Assembly (NCBI GenBank): GCA_030018695.1
Contig: JASEHI010000023.1
Span: 1 to 35,196, forward strand
DNA from: Anaerolineales bacterium
Lineage (GTDB): Bacteria; Chloroflexota; Anaerolineae; Anaerolineales; Villigracilaceae
Direction: 5' to 3'
DNA: 35,196 bases
How positions within the stretch are numbered: position 1 is the first letter of the stretch; every line of letters starts with the position of its first letter. Under the pieces are notes generated by a model, which was not told the DNA's origin, did no database searches, and was given only the letters and a program-made list of their open reading frames with translations. Made by a program: the position numbers and the translations under genes. Shown one piece after another: positions 8,372 through 15,827 of the stretch.

Positions 8372-8781
8372 GGTAGAAGCGCGTCAAGGTAGGATTGCAG
8401 GAGAATGGTGGCCGCCAGATCATCAAGATGCCCGGCGCGTTTTTTGCGTGAAGCACCCATCGCGATCCGGGCGGCGCGGGCATCCTGAGTGGTAAAAGCC
8501 TCGTCCCAGAGTATCACCGGAATGCTCGTCTGCGCACGCAGGGCGGCAGCAAAGCGGGCGGCGCGACGCCCCTCGAAGGTCGGGCGGCCCTGCTCGTCCA
8601 ATGACTGGCCGACGACGATCAGGCCGGCTTCGTACGCGGCAGCCTGCCCGGCGACAGTTGCGGCGTCAATGAGGCGCGAGACATGCGGAATGATCGCCAG
8701 TGGGTTGGCAATCCTTCCCGTCGGGTCGCTGATTGCCAGGCCGAGGCGCTTGGAACCGGGGTCAACGGCGAGGATTCTCAT
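8359..8781 (-). CDS. ruvX: Putative pre-16S rRNA nuclease / Holliday junction resolvase-like RuvX (YqgF)
   Basis: The protein has 140 residues from ATG 8781, typical for YqgF. It begins MRILAVDPGSKRLGLAISDP, the RNase-H-like first strand with the catalytic Asp in VDPG. VVGQSLDEQGRP, the FAAALRAQ region, LWDEAFTT and KKRAGHLDDLAATILLQSYLD match the later strands and the last catalytic Asp. The chosen start forms an ATGA overlap with the stop of the upstream gene (minus strand 8781-8778); a start further upstream would lie inside that gene. Members process 16S rRNA ends or resolve junctions. The C-terminus is encoded in a heptamer array. Confidence 0.93.
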   Translation of the reverse strand: MRILAVDPGSKRLGLAISDPTGRIANPLAIIPHVSRLIDAATVAGQAAAYEAGLIVVGQSLDEQGRPTFEGRRAARFAAALRAQTSIPVILWDEAFTTQDARAARIAMGASRKKRAGHLDDLAATILLQSYLDALLPPNS

Positions 8782-10268
8782 CCGATTATCAAGATACGAA
8801 ATTGCAGAAATGGCAACCACGGCCACCAGGATGGGACGAGTTGGATCTGCGGCGGCGAGGTCAGTGGGAGAATGGATTCCAGACGCTGGCTGGCCGTGGC
8901 GGGAGGTAACCCCTGCACGGCACGGCTGATGGTGAACTGATTGATATTTGGCTTGAGTCTGCGGCTGATCAGGATTTCGAAGCGAGTCACGCCGTCAGCC
9001 TGAGAGACCGGCCCACCGGCCAGCTCAATGGTCAATGTATCCGCGACGGGGAGCAGGTCACTCGCCAGTCCCGCATCCAGCGCAGCCGCGGCCAGCGTTT
9101 CCAGGTCAGAAGCCAGAACGTATTGGATGGTAAATTCCGCCTGCATGGTGAGGGCCAACGCCTCACCCGCCCGGCCCTCAGCCGGCAGGTAGGTTTCGCC
9201 TGAGACTTGGTGGATAGCAAGCGTTTCCGGGAAAAGCAAATCGCCAGGAGCGAGCCGTGTGGCAAACTGATCCAGCGCCTGCTGGCGCAGATCGGTCAGG
9301 AGCGCCTCGCGCAGGAGAGCGCGGTCGCCGGCAGTGGGCATGGAAACAGTGCGCTCAGCTCCGGCGCTGGTCGGTTGCGGATTGGTGACTGCCAAATGGG
9401 GGCCAAGGCTGCCCTGGATGGCTATCAGGGCATCCGCCGGCAGATTCCCAACTGAGCCTGGCTCAAGCGCTTGAACTGGGATATCAATCGTCTTGCCAAC
9501 GCCAGCCGCCACGACGCCATCTTGCGTGGTGACGAAGCGAATGGCAGGTTCTGTCGTTGTCCGGATCACCGTCCCGGCCGGGATGCCGATCACGGAGGTG
9601 GTCAGATTGCGGAAACGGGCGACGCCCTGGGCCAGTTTATCGGGAACGGAGGCCTGGCCCGAGGCCTGGGCAGACTGGCTGCCTTCCACCGCCACCGAAA
9701 GCCGATGCGCAGGCAGGCTTCCAGCCACGTTGACTGAGGTCACTTTTGGGCTGGCGCTCACGCTGAGGATCAGACTCTGTTCTTGCAGCTTCGGGTCGAG
9801 AGAGATGCCCGCCGAGGGGACGAACAACAACACCATCGCCAAAACCGCCACAACTGCCAGAGAAAAAAACGTGAGGCGCACGGCGGGGCGGGCAAGCCAG
9901 GCTGGTTCTGGGGGGTAAGCCTCGGCGCGGAGTCCCTGCAGATCGGGACGTGGAACGCGGCGGGCAGGTTTAGGTCGCAAAGACGAATTCTGCCAGGCTT
10001 TGGTTTGGGTCTCGGCAGTAGTCGCAAAGACCGGCAGGCCCAGTTCCTTGGCTGCTCTGCGGATTTCGGCCGAGCGCGTCACCAATCCAAGCTGCGCGCC
10101 GAGGCTGGCAGCATGCCGCTGGAGCAAGATCAGGTCGAGGTTCCGATCGAGGAGCCGCTTGCGCGTCGGCCAAACGAGCAAAATGCGCGCCGTCTTGGCC
10201 GACGACATTTTGTCGCGCACGGAGACGACGTCATCATGCAATTCCAAGTGAATGACCTGGGTTTTCAT
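8778..10268 (-). CDS. Membrane-anchored baseplate-J/gp47-like protein of unknown role
   Basis: This 496-residue protein has a cytoplasmic N-terminal region of about 125 residues (MKTQVIHLELHDDVVSVRDK, then a Rossmann-like stretch with ILLVWPTRKRLLDRN), a single membrane segment around 130-152 (LTFFSLAVVAVLAMVLLFV) and an extracytoplasmic part. The latter contains a baseplate-J-like module, IPAGTVIRTTTEPAIRFVTTQ...PVQALEPGSVGNLPADAL. Homologues labelled baseplate J are, to my knowledge, common in Chloroflexota with no phage context, and there are no phage genes here. It is the first gene of the run with ruvX and mltG, so a cell-envelope role is possible. A TATAAT box sits 8 nt upstream of the ATG. 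Confidence 0.8.
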   Translation of the reverse strand: MKTQVIHLELHDDVVSVRDKMSSAKTARILLVWPTRKRLLDRNLDLILLQRHAASLGAQLGLVTRSAEIRRAAKELGLPVFATTAETQTKAWQNSSLRPKPARRVPRPDLQGLRAEAYPPEPAWLARPAVRLTFFSLAVVAVLAMVLLFVPSAGISLDPKLQEQSLILSVSASPKVTSVNVAGSLPAHRLSVAVEGSQSAQASGQASVPDKLAQGVARFRNLTTSVIGIPAGTVIRTTTEPAIRFVTTQDGVVAAGVGKTIDIPVQALEPGSVGNLPADALIAIQGSLGPHLAVTNPQPTSAGAERTVSMPTAGDRALLREALLTDLRQQALDQFATRLAPGDLLFPETLAIHQVSGETYLPAEGRAGEALALTMQAEFTIQYVLASDLETLAAAALDAGLASDLLPVADTLTIELAGGPVSQADGVTRFEILISRRLKPNINQFTISRAVQGLPPATASQRLESILPLTSPPQIQLVPSWWPWLPFLQFRILIIG

Positions 10269-10276
10269 CTCCCCTG

Positions 10277-10282
10277 ATTATA
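10277..10282 (-). promoter_or_regulatory. -10 box of the baseplate-J-like/ruvX/mltG operon
   Basis: On the minus strand TATAAT is separated from the ATG at 10268 by only 8 nt, which include GGGGAG. Transcription would start within a few nucleotides of the start codon. The box overlaps the end of the small gene remnant at 10278. Confidence 0.55.
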
Positions 10283-10419
10283 ACGGCAAGCTGTAGATAA
10301 ACGTCTCATAATCGGCGATAGACCCCAGAGGATTTTCAGACATATTAAGCCGGAAGCGGCGCAGAGTTCAATGCTGTCAGCACTGGCTCAACCTGTCGGT
10401 CGAGCAATTGTTTGCTCAT
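10278..10419 (-). pseudogene. Remains of a small two-gene (toxin-antitoxin type) locus
   Basis: Two short minus-strand reading frames follow each other. The first, 10419-10345, has 24 codons (MSKQLLDRQVEPVLTALNSA...), a GAGG ribosome site and a TATAAT box at 10445-10440. The second, 10343-10278, has 21 codons (MSENPLGSIADYETFIYSLP...). The second resembles the N-terminus of small DUF6516-type toxin-like proteins, from memory. Both stop after about 20 residues, so they look like truncated leftovers rather than functional genes. Confidence 0.4.
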
Positions 10420-10496
10420 CTTGCACCTCTTTTGCCGCCATTATATCATGCGAGACCAAGAGGGCGGAAATCGCCACCAAGGCTTTCCATACGAGG

Positions 10497-13331
10497 CTAT
10501 TTCAGCTTCTCTTCCACCCAGCCACGGACACTTGCCAGCGCGGCGGGCAATTTACTCGCATCCCGCCCGCCGCCGAAAGCCAGGTGCGGTGAGCCGCCAC
10601 CGCCCGCGCCAAGTTGACGCGAGATATGGTTGACCAGATCGCCAGCCTTGATGCCTTTCTTGATCAAATCCTGCGTTACGGCTGCCATGACGACAATCTG
10701 TTCACCAGATATGGCGGCAACCACACATACGCCATTTTGGGGATATTTCTCGCGGAAACTGTCGGCCAGTTTACCGAGAGTGTCCTTATCGGCGTTGGGG
10801 ATTTCGATTGCCAGCAGGTTGACATCGTTTACTGTTTGCACGTTGGCAAGTTGCATGTTGAAGGTTGAGAGGGCGGTTTCCTGGCGCAGGCTGGAAATTT
10901 GTTTTCGGGCTGAAACGAGTTCATCCAGCAAGCTGGCGACTTTCCCGGCCACGCCTTCGGGCGCGGAAGAAAGCAGCGCGGCGGTTTGTTTGAGCGTGCG
11001 AAAGCGCTCGGCAATGAGTTCGTACGCGCCGCGCCCGGTCACGGCTTCGATGCGGCGCACGCCGGCCGCCGCTGAGCCTTCGCTGACGATAATGAACGCG
11101 CCCACGTCGCCGGTGCGCTCGAGGTGCGTCCCACTGCAAAGTTCGTAGGAATGGATAACTTGATATCCGGCAGTTGAACTGCCGGACAACGCTGATATGG
11201 TAATCGTCCGTACGGTCTCGCCGTATTTCTCACCGAAGAGCGCCATGGCGCCTTCGTCAATCGCCTGCTGGCGGGATTTCTCGACCGGCTGCACGGGCAT
11301 GTCCGCCGTCACCGCGTCGTTGACGATCTTTTCGACGCGCTCCAACTGCCCGGCTGTCATGGCTTCGGGATGGTTGAAGTCGAAACGCAGGCGGTCGGGC
11401 GCGACCAGCGAACCGGCCTGGCGGGCATGTTCGCCCAGCACTTGATGAAGCGCGGAGTGCAGCAGGTGCGTGGCGGTGTGGTTGCGCATGATGTCGTGGC
11501 GGCGCGCCATATCCACCTCAGCGATGCACTTATCGCCAACCTTTGGATGGCCAAATACCACTTCGCCAATGTGGATGATGATGCCCGCAGCCGGCCGGCG
11601 CATATCGGTTATTTCAATTTCCCAGCCCCCTCCGCCTTCCTCCATTTTCTCTGATAATAGGGGGAGAGTCCTAATGAAACCCGTATCCGAAACCTGCCCG
11701 CCGGACTCGATATAGAAGCCTGTTTTGGGGAGGATCACTTCAACCAAATCGCCAAACGAAGCCGACTGCACCGCCTCCCCATTCACGAACAGCGCAAGTA
11801 CTTCGTCCTCTACTTGTTTACTTTCTACTTGTCTACTTCCTACTTGTCCACTTGCTACTTGTCTACTTGCATACGGATCCTGCTCGACGCCACTCTCACC
11901 CAACTTCCCTTTCGCCTGCAAGTCACGCAGAATGCCGCTGAAGAACTCTGCATCCTCGCCGCCCAACGCGCCCATGGCCTTGCCGCCGCCGGAAGCGAGG
12001 CGGTGCTTATCCATTGCGGCGCGGAAACCGGATTCATCCACATCCAGGTTTTGTTCGCGGGCAATGTCCCGCGTAATCTCGAAGGGCAGTCCATAGGTCG
12101 CATAAAGCTCGAAGGCTTTGCTGCCCTCCAGCACGGTTTTCTTTTGCTTCCGCAAAGCGGAGAACATCCCATCCAACACAGCCACGCCAGATTCGACCGT
12201 GCGCGCAAAGCGGATCTCCTCACGTGTCATGGAGTCGAGGATAGTGGTTTTGTGCTTCTCGAGTTCGGGATAGAAGGCGATGTACGCGGCGATAAAAGCC
12301 TCGGCCACCTTCGCCAGGAACGGCTCGTGCAGGTCGATCTTCGTCCCAAAGCGCGCCGCGCGGCGGATGATCATCCGGCAGACGTAGTTGCGCCCGGTGT
12401 TACCCGGCACGACGCCATCCGCGATCAGGAAGGCCGCCGAACGGGCATGGTCGGCGATGACGCGGTAGGGCGTGAAATCCGCCAGCATCTGCGCTTCGCT
12501 GTGGCCAGTGAGCGAGCGCAGGGCAGCCAGCGCCCCGGCGAACAGATCGGTCTTGTAATTGGAGTCCACGTCTTGCAGCACCGAGACGATGCGCTCGAAG
12601 CCCATACCGGTATCCACGTGGGTGGCGGGCAGCGGGTTGAGTGTATCGGGTCCCATCCGGTTGTATTGAATAAAAACCAGGTTCCAGAGTTCAAGGTAGC
12701 GCGTGCAATCACCGTTGACGGTGCAGTTGTGCGGCCGACCTTTCAGGTTGCAGTATTCCTCGCCGCGATCCATGTGGATCTCGGAGCAGGGGCCACAGGG
12801 ACCCGTCTCCGCCATTTCCCAGAAGTTATCCTTGCGCCCAAAATACAGTACGTGTTCCTTCTGGAACCCCGGCTGCTTGCGCCAAAAATTAGCGGCTTCT
12901 TCATCCGCTGGGACATTGCCCTTGTCATCCTTGAAGACGGTTGCCCACAGACGCTCGCGCGGCAGACCCCAGACATCGGTGAGCAATTGCCAGGCCCACT
13001 GGATGGCTTCCTTCTTGTAATAATCGCCAAACGACCAGTTGCCGAGCATCTCGAAGAACGTATGATGCGTGTCGTCACACCCGACCTCATCGAGGTCGTT
13101 GTGCTTGCCCGCCACGCGCAGGCATTTCTGCGAATCAACTGCGCGGGTATATGGACGCTTGTCCGCGCCGAGAAAAACATCCTTGAACTGCACCATGCCT
13201 GCATTGGTGAAGAGCAGCGTGGCGTCACCGCCAGGAACCAAAGAGGCGGAGGGGACGACGGTATGTCCGTGTTCGACGAAAAAATCAAGATAGGTTTGGC
13301 GAATTTGCGCACCGCTGAATTTGGGGGGCAT
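10497..13331 (-). CDS. alaS: Alanine-tRNA ligase
   Basis: This 944-residue class II synthetase is longer than the usual 870-880 residues. The catalytic core opens with GAQIRQTYLDFFVEHGHTVVPSASLVP and contains LFTNAGMVQFKDVFLG and GFERIVSVLQ. The editing domain has HTATHLLHSALH (HxxxH) and CSGTHLERTGD (CxxxH), the zinc-type editing site. The C-terminal domain ends with GAGGGGSPHLAFGGG. Residues about 487-507 (ASRQVASGQVGSRQVESKQV) are a low-complexity insert encoded by a 7-8 bp array, just before the editing beta-barrel. Charging tRNA-Ala makes it essential. TATAAT lies 10 nt before the ATG, giving an almost leaderless mRNA. Confidence 0.97.
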   Translation of the reverse strand: MPPKFSGAQIRQTYLDFFVEHGHTVVPSASLVPGGDATLLFTNAGMVQFKDVFLGADKRPYTRAVDSQKCLRVAGKHNDLDEVGCDDTHHTFFEMLGNWSFGDYYKKEAIQWAWQLLTDVWGLPRERLWATVFKDDKGNVPADEEAANFWRKQPGFQKEHVLYFGRKDNFWEMAETGPCGPCSEIHMDRGEEYCNLKGRPHNCTVNGDCTRYLELWNLVFIQYNRMGPDTLNPLPATHVDTGMGFERIVSVLQDVDSNYKTDLFAGALAALRSLTGHSEAQMLADFTPYRVIADHARSAAFLIADGVVPGNTGRNYVCRMIIRRAARFGTKIDLHEPFLAKVAEAFIAAYIAFYPELEKHKTTILDSMTREEIRFARTVESGVAVLDGMFSALRKQKKTVLEGSKAFELYATYGLPFEITRDIAREQNLDVDESGFRAAMDKHRLASGGGKAMGALGGEDAEFFSGILRDLQAKGKLGESGVEQDPYASRQVASGQVGSRQVESKQVEDEVLALFVNGEAVQSASFGDLVEVILPKTGFYIESGGQVSDTGFIRTLPLLSEKMEEGGGGWEIEITDMRRPAAGIIIHIGEVVFGHPKVGDKCIAEVDMARRHDIMRNHTATHLLHSALHQVLGEHARQAGSLVAPDRLRFDFNHPEAMTAGQLERVEKIVNDAVTADMPVQPVEKSRQQAIDEGAMALFGEKYGETVRTITISALSGSSTAGYQVIHSYELCSGTHLERTGDVGAFIIVSEGSAAAGVRRIEAVTGRGAYELIAERFRTLKQTAALLSSAPEGVAGKVASLLDELVSARKQISSLRQETALSTFNMQLANVQTVNDVNLLAIEIPNADKDTLGKLADSFREKYPQNGVCVVAAISGEQIVVMAAVTQDLIKKGIKAGDLVNHISRQLGAGGGGSPHLAFGGGRDASKLPAALASVRGWVEEKLK
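11810..11870. repeat. TACTTGTC-type 7-8-mer array inside alaS
   Basis: Plus-strand units are TACTTGTT, TACTTTC, TACTTGTC, TACTTCC, TACTTGTCC, ACTTGC, TACTTGTC, TACTTGC. The array keeps the alaS frame and adds about 20 residues before the editing domain. Confidence 0.85.
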
Positions 13332-13341
13332 AACTACTCCG

Positions 13342-13347
13342 ATTATA
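13342..13347 (-). promoter_or_regulatory. -10 box of alaS
   Basis: TATAAT on the minus strand, 10 nt before the alaS ATG (spacer CGGAGTAGTT). The predicted transcription start is within about 4 nt of the start codon. The left copy of the 52-bp inverted repeat begins 6 nt further upstream. Confidence 0.55.
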
Positions 13348-13352
13348 AGATT

Positions 13353-13404
13353 ATTCTTGAAAAACTATCACACTCGCGAAGATTTTGTAGTGCGATATTC
13401 ATAT
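13353..13404 (+). repeat. Left 52-bp inverted repeat flanking the glycosyltransferase gene
   Basis: This 52-bp sequence (beginning ATTCTTGAAAAACTATCACA, ending GCGATATTCATAT) is matched in reverse orientation at 14400-14451 with 4 mismatches. It lies between alaS and the glycosyltransferase gene. Confidence 0.9.
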
Positions 13405-13416
13405 CGCCCTTTGGTT

Positions 13417-13432
13417 GCGGAATGAATTCCGC
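13417..13432. repeat. Short REP-like palindrome
   Basis: GCGGAAT, 2-nt centre, ATTCCGC. It is similar in plan to the palindromes at 15786, 18608 and 18650. Confidence 0.5.
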
Positions 13433-13466
13433 TTTACGGAAGGAATGGGCGAATTATACTCAATTC

Positions 13467-13528
13467 GTTCAAAGGTTGCAGGTTAAAATGTTTGAACGTT
13501 TGCAGGTTGCACGTTGAAACGTTGAGAC
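13467..13528. repeat. TTGCAGG/TTGAAACG 7-8-mer array upstream of the glycosyltransferase
   Basis: Units read approximately TTCAAAGG, TTGCAGG, TTAAAATG, TTTGAACG, TTTGCAGG, TTGCACG, TTGAAACG, TTGAGACC. The array ends about 50 nt before the gene start. It is related to the CGTTTGAA-type array at 21751-21818. Confidence 0.75.
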
Positions 13529-13578
13529 CAGTCTTCGCATTTAGCGTATACTGTTTTAGAATAACGAAAGGAAGGGTC

Positions 13579-14307
13579 ATGCCGAAAATTCCGACCAAGC
13601 CGCGTGCGCCGCGCATCGCTGCCATCATCCCCGCTTGCAACGAGGCCGAAAATATCGGCCGCGTCTTGGCCGTTTTACGTAAAGTGGATATCCTCAACGA
13701 AATCATCGTCGTGGATGACGGCTCTGACGATACTACAGCGGAAATTGTACATGCCTTTATAGAACAATATTGCCGCGTACGTCTGATCCAGCATGAAGTG
13801 AATAAAGGCAAGGGACAGGCCATCTTTAGCGCATGGAGTGATACGCAGGCCGGTTATCTGATATTACTCGATGCTGATCTCGTGAACCTGAATCCCTCTC
13901 ATATAGAGGCATTACTAGAGGCATTACTTGCGCCCATCCTTGCCGGCGCAGCGGATATGACCCTCGGCCTGTTCCTGGGCGGGCGCTTCTACACCGATTT
14001 CGCCCATTGGGCTATTCCCTGGCTGACCGGTCAACGCGGGCTGCGGGCTGAGATACTCAATCAAGTCTCGAGAGATGCCGCGGCCGGATATGGCTTTGAG
14101 GTCGCGTTGACCGTTGCCGCGCAACGGAACGGGTACCGCACCCGCATTGTGCCGCTGAAAGGCGTCTGGCACCCGCCAAGCGAATTCCGCCGCGGCTGGC
14201 GGCACGGGATCCGCTGGCGCTTGCGTATGTACGGGAACCTCTTGCGTGCCTGGTATATCGCGACAGGCCATCCTTATCCCAAAATGAATTGGGTGCGTTT
14301 CAAATGA
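13579..14307 (+). CDS. Family 2 glycosyltransferase
   Basis: This 242-residue GT-A fold transferase begins RIAAIIPACNEAENIGRVL and continues EIIVVDDGSDDTTAEIV, the nucleotide-sugar binding start of GT2 proteins. KGKGQAIFSAW and LILLDADLVNL (the DxD metal-binding motif) follow. It lacks clear membrane segments, so it is probably a soluble or peripheral enzyme of the polyprenyl-phosphate sugar transferase or sugar-phosphate type; the acceptor is unknown. Start ATG 13579 follows AAGGAAGGG. An in-frame ATG at 13492 lies in repeat DNA and was rejected. The gene is enclosed by 52-bp inverted repeats, unlike any other gene here. Confidence 0.88.
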   Translation: MPKIPTKPRAPRIAAIIPACNEAENIGRVLAVLRKVDILNEIIVVDDGSDDTTAEIVHAFIEQYCRVRLIQHEVNKGKGQAIFSAWSDTQAGYLILLDADLVNLNPSHIEALLEALLAPILAGAADMTLGLFLGGRFYTDFAHWAIPWLTGQRGLRAEILNQVSRDAAAGYGFEVALTVAAQRNGYRTRIVPLKGVWHPPSEFRRGWRHGIRWRLRMYGNLLRAWYIATGHPYPKMNWVRFK

Positions 14308-14320
14308 GTTGAAGTAAGAA

Positions 14321-14374
14321 CGTCCCGAAGGTTTTGCTGAGAAAATTTGATCGTTTTTGCCAACCTTCGGGACG
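14321..14374. terminator. Hairpin downstream of the glycosyltransferase gene
   Basis: CGTCCCGAAGGTT (14321-14333) and AACCTTCGGGACG (14362-14374) are perfect 13-bp arms around a 28-nt loop. The 3' side continues TTTCAACTGAAATGAAA, which also occurs near the window start (positions about 31-46, after CGGGACGG), so this is a member of a dispersed repeat. It probably acts as a transcription end without a clear T-run. Confidence 0.55.
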
Positions 14375-14399
14375 GTTTCAACTGAAATGAAACACACCC

Positions 14400-14451
14400 A
14401 TATGAATATCGCGCTACAAAACCTTCGCGATTGTGATAGTTTTTCAAGAGT
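14400..14451 (-). repeat. Right 52-bp inverted repeat flanking the glycosyltransferase gene
   Basis: Reverse complement of 13353-13404 with 4 mismatches over 52 bp. It lies 93 nt after the glycosyltransferase stop. Confidence 0.9.
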
Positions 14452-14467
14452 AGTACTCCGTATCACA

Positions 14468-14498
14468 GTCCATCTCCGTTCATCTCCGTTCATCTCCG
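14468..14498. repeat. CGTTCATCTC 10-mer tandem array
   Basis: Units are CAGTCCATCTC, CGTTCATCTC, CGTTCATCTC, CGGT. It is a short version of the degenerate arrays, here with a 10-bp unit. Confidence 0.6.
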
Positions 14499-14514
14499 GT
14501 AAAATTCTTTTCCC

Positions 14515-14585
14515 GAGTAGGGCGGCTTTCCGTAGCCGCCACCCCTGTCGGCAGGTATGGAAACCTGCCCTACAAGGGGTTCTCT
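14515..14585. repeat. Paired REP-like palindromes
   Basis: GGCGGCT...AGCCGCC (about 14521-14540) is followed by GGCAGGT...ACCTGCC (about 14550-14569), inside a frame beginning GTAGGG and ending CCTAC. A similar GGTATGGAGACCTGCC stretch occurs in the rpsO leader near 28790. This fills the space before the Fur-family gene; nothing else was seen here. Confidence 0.55.
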
Positions 14586-14595
14586 GACAGGCTGC

Positions 14596-15054
14596 TTACT
14601 CCTGAGATAGACAATCCCGGCATAGGCCATGCAGCACCAGCCCGACGTTCTCCACTCGGGCGCTGTTATTTTTCTCGAAATCAGCAATGATCGCGCTGGC
14701 CGGGGAAGGCTCATCGAACTCGATTATTTGCTTGCAGCGCTGACAGACGAAATGAAAATGCTCCGTCGTCAAATTAGGATCGAAGCGATCCTGGCGTTCG
14801 TTCTCCGAAAAAACGCGCACGGTGATCAGCCCCTCTTTTTGCAGCCAGCGCAACATGCGATAAACGGTGGATAAATTCAAGTGAGGGGCAACCTCCCTGA
14901 CCCGCAGGAAGATATCCTCCGCCGTCGGGTGTCCGGGCAAGGATTCCAGCGTCTCGAGGATCAGTCGCCGCTGCCCGGTCATGCGGCCCTTCTGGCCCTG
15001 CAGTCGCTGGGTCACTTTTTCGGTCAGGTTGGGGTCTTCCTTACTGCAAATCAT
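14596..15054 (-). CDS. Fur-family metal-responsive repressor
   Basis: The protein has 152 residues from ATG 15054. The winged helix is GRMTGQRRLILETLESLPGHPTAEDIFLRVREVAPHLNLSTVYRMLRWLQKEGLI, followed by the metal/dimer domain HFHFVCQRCKQIIEFDEPS and GLCRDC. The two CxxC pairs fit the structural zinc of Fur/Zur/PerR proteins. I cannot tell iron, zinc and peroxide sensors apart from the sequence. A TTG start at 15081 is possible, but TATACT at 15067-15062 places transcription start right at ATG 15054, so a leaderless mRNA is more likely. A 7-1-7 palindrome over the start codon suggests self-repression. Neighbours give no clue to the regulon. Confidence 0.88.
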   Translation of the reverse strand: MICSKEDPNLTEKVTQRLQGQKGRMTGQRRLILETLESLPGHPTAEDIFLRVREVAPHLNLSTVYRMLRWLQKEGLITVRVFSENERQDRFDPNLTTEHFHFVCQRCKQIIEFDEPSPASAIIADFEKNNSARVENVGLVLHGLCRDCLSQE

Positions 15055-15059
15055 TTGCA
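15045..15059. promoter_or_regulatory. Fur-family 7-1-7 operator over the regulator's own start
   Basis: TGCAAAT-C-ATTTGCA is a perfect 15-bp palindrome with 7-bp arms and a 1-bp centre, the known layout of Fur-family operators. It covers the proposed transcription start and start codon, and sits directly downstream of TATACT (15067-15062, minus). Binding there would block initiation. Confidence 0.65.
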
Positions 15060-15243
15060 ATAGTATATCGCGAGGGCGCAAATTCAGGCAGGGCTAAATG
15101 TCATCACTTTACCTGAACAAGGTAACGAAGGTGAGATACTGCTCCTTGCATAAAATGCCGAACCAGAATGTGCGCTTTTACTCGGCGATAACGGCATTGC
15201 AGTTCGGAGATTTACGCAGTACATAGTAAAATAGCGGTAGACC

Positions 15244-15783
15244 ATGAAACTATTACGAACCCTCTTTCTCGTCCTGATCTTCGCCGCCTGCCGTCCGCTG
15301 CTTGCGCCAATCCCAGCGATGCCCACCGAGACACTGGCGGATCCCGCCCATCCACCACAATGCGCTTATGTTTGGGCGCGGCAGGAACTCCCCGAACTCT
15401 CAACTCAGGTGCAGCAAGCCTTCGATGAGGCGGGCATGACCGGCGTCACCGCCCGCGCCGGAGCCTACGGTGAGAACTGCGTGGACGAGAAGGGGAACGT
15501 GGTCTATTTCGCCACGTTGGAGACGGATTTTTACTTCACGGTGAAAGTCGTTGATCTGACCGATACCGAAAACTTGGGAAAACTTCTGGAACAGATTCTG
15601 GTCTTGCTGGACAAATTCCCACCCGATCAGACACCCGGCCCGCAGCCCGGCTACATCGCGATTGCTTATCAGGCCGGAGATGATTTACTCAATCTGTGGT
15701 TTTCTGTGACCGCAGGCGAGGAGGCACGCAAACTGGGGTTACGCGGCTCGGCGCTGTTCGACGCGCTTTATCGAAAACCTTGA
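15244..15783 (+). CDS. Lipoprotein of unknown function
   Basis: This 179-residue protein begins MKLLRTLFLVLIFAAC, a lipoprotein signal with lipobox FAAC at residue about 16. The mature part carries no motif I know; it is acidic with a C-terminal hydrophobic beta-type stretch (YIAIAYQAGDDLLNLWFSV). TAAAAT at about 15226-15231 may be a -10 box, and there is no clear ribosome binding site. It is divergent from the Fur-family gene, and the 189-nt gap between them holds only the operator and these promoters as far as I can see. Confidence 0.75.
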   Translation: MKLLRTLFLVLIFAACRPLLAPIPAMPTETLADPAHPPQCAYVWARQELPELSTQVQQAFDEAGMTGVTARAGAYGENCVDEKGNVVYFATLETDFYFTVKVVDLTDTENLGKLLEQILVLLDKFPPDQTPGPQPGYIAIAYQAGDDLLNLWFSVTAGEEARKLGLRGSALFDALYRKP

Positions 15784-15785
15784 AA

Positions 15786-15802
15786 GCGGATTAACAATCC
15801 GC
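15786..15802. terminator. Short palindrome between convergent genes
   Basis: GCGGATT, 3-nt loop, AATCCGC, located right after the lipoprotein stop and before the end of the convergent nucleotidyltransferase gene. It may end transcription from either side, but no T-run is present. Confidence 0.4.
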
Positions 15803-15827
15803 CCCACGAAAACTGCAGACATACCAA

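Noticed and set aside
8778-10268. Baseplate-J similarity as a sign of prophage
   Set aside because: No capsid, tail, portal, terminase or integrase gene is nearby; the protein has a membrane segment and sits in an operon with ruvX and mltG.
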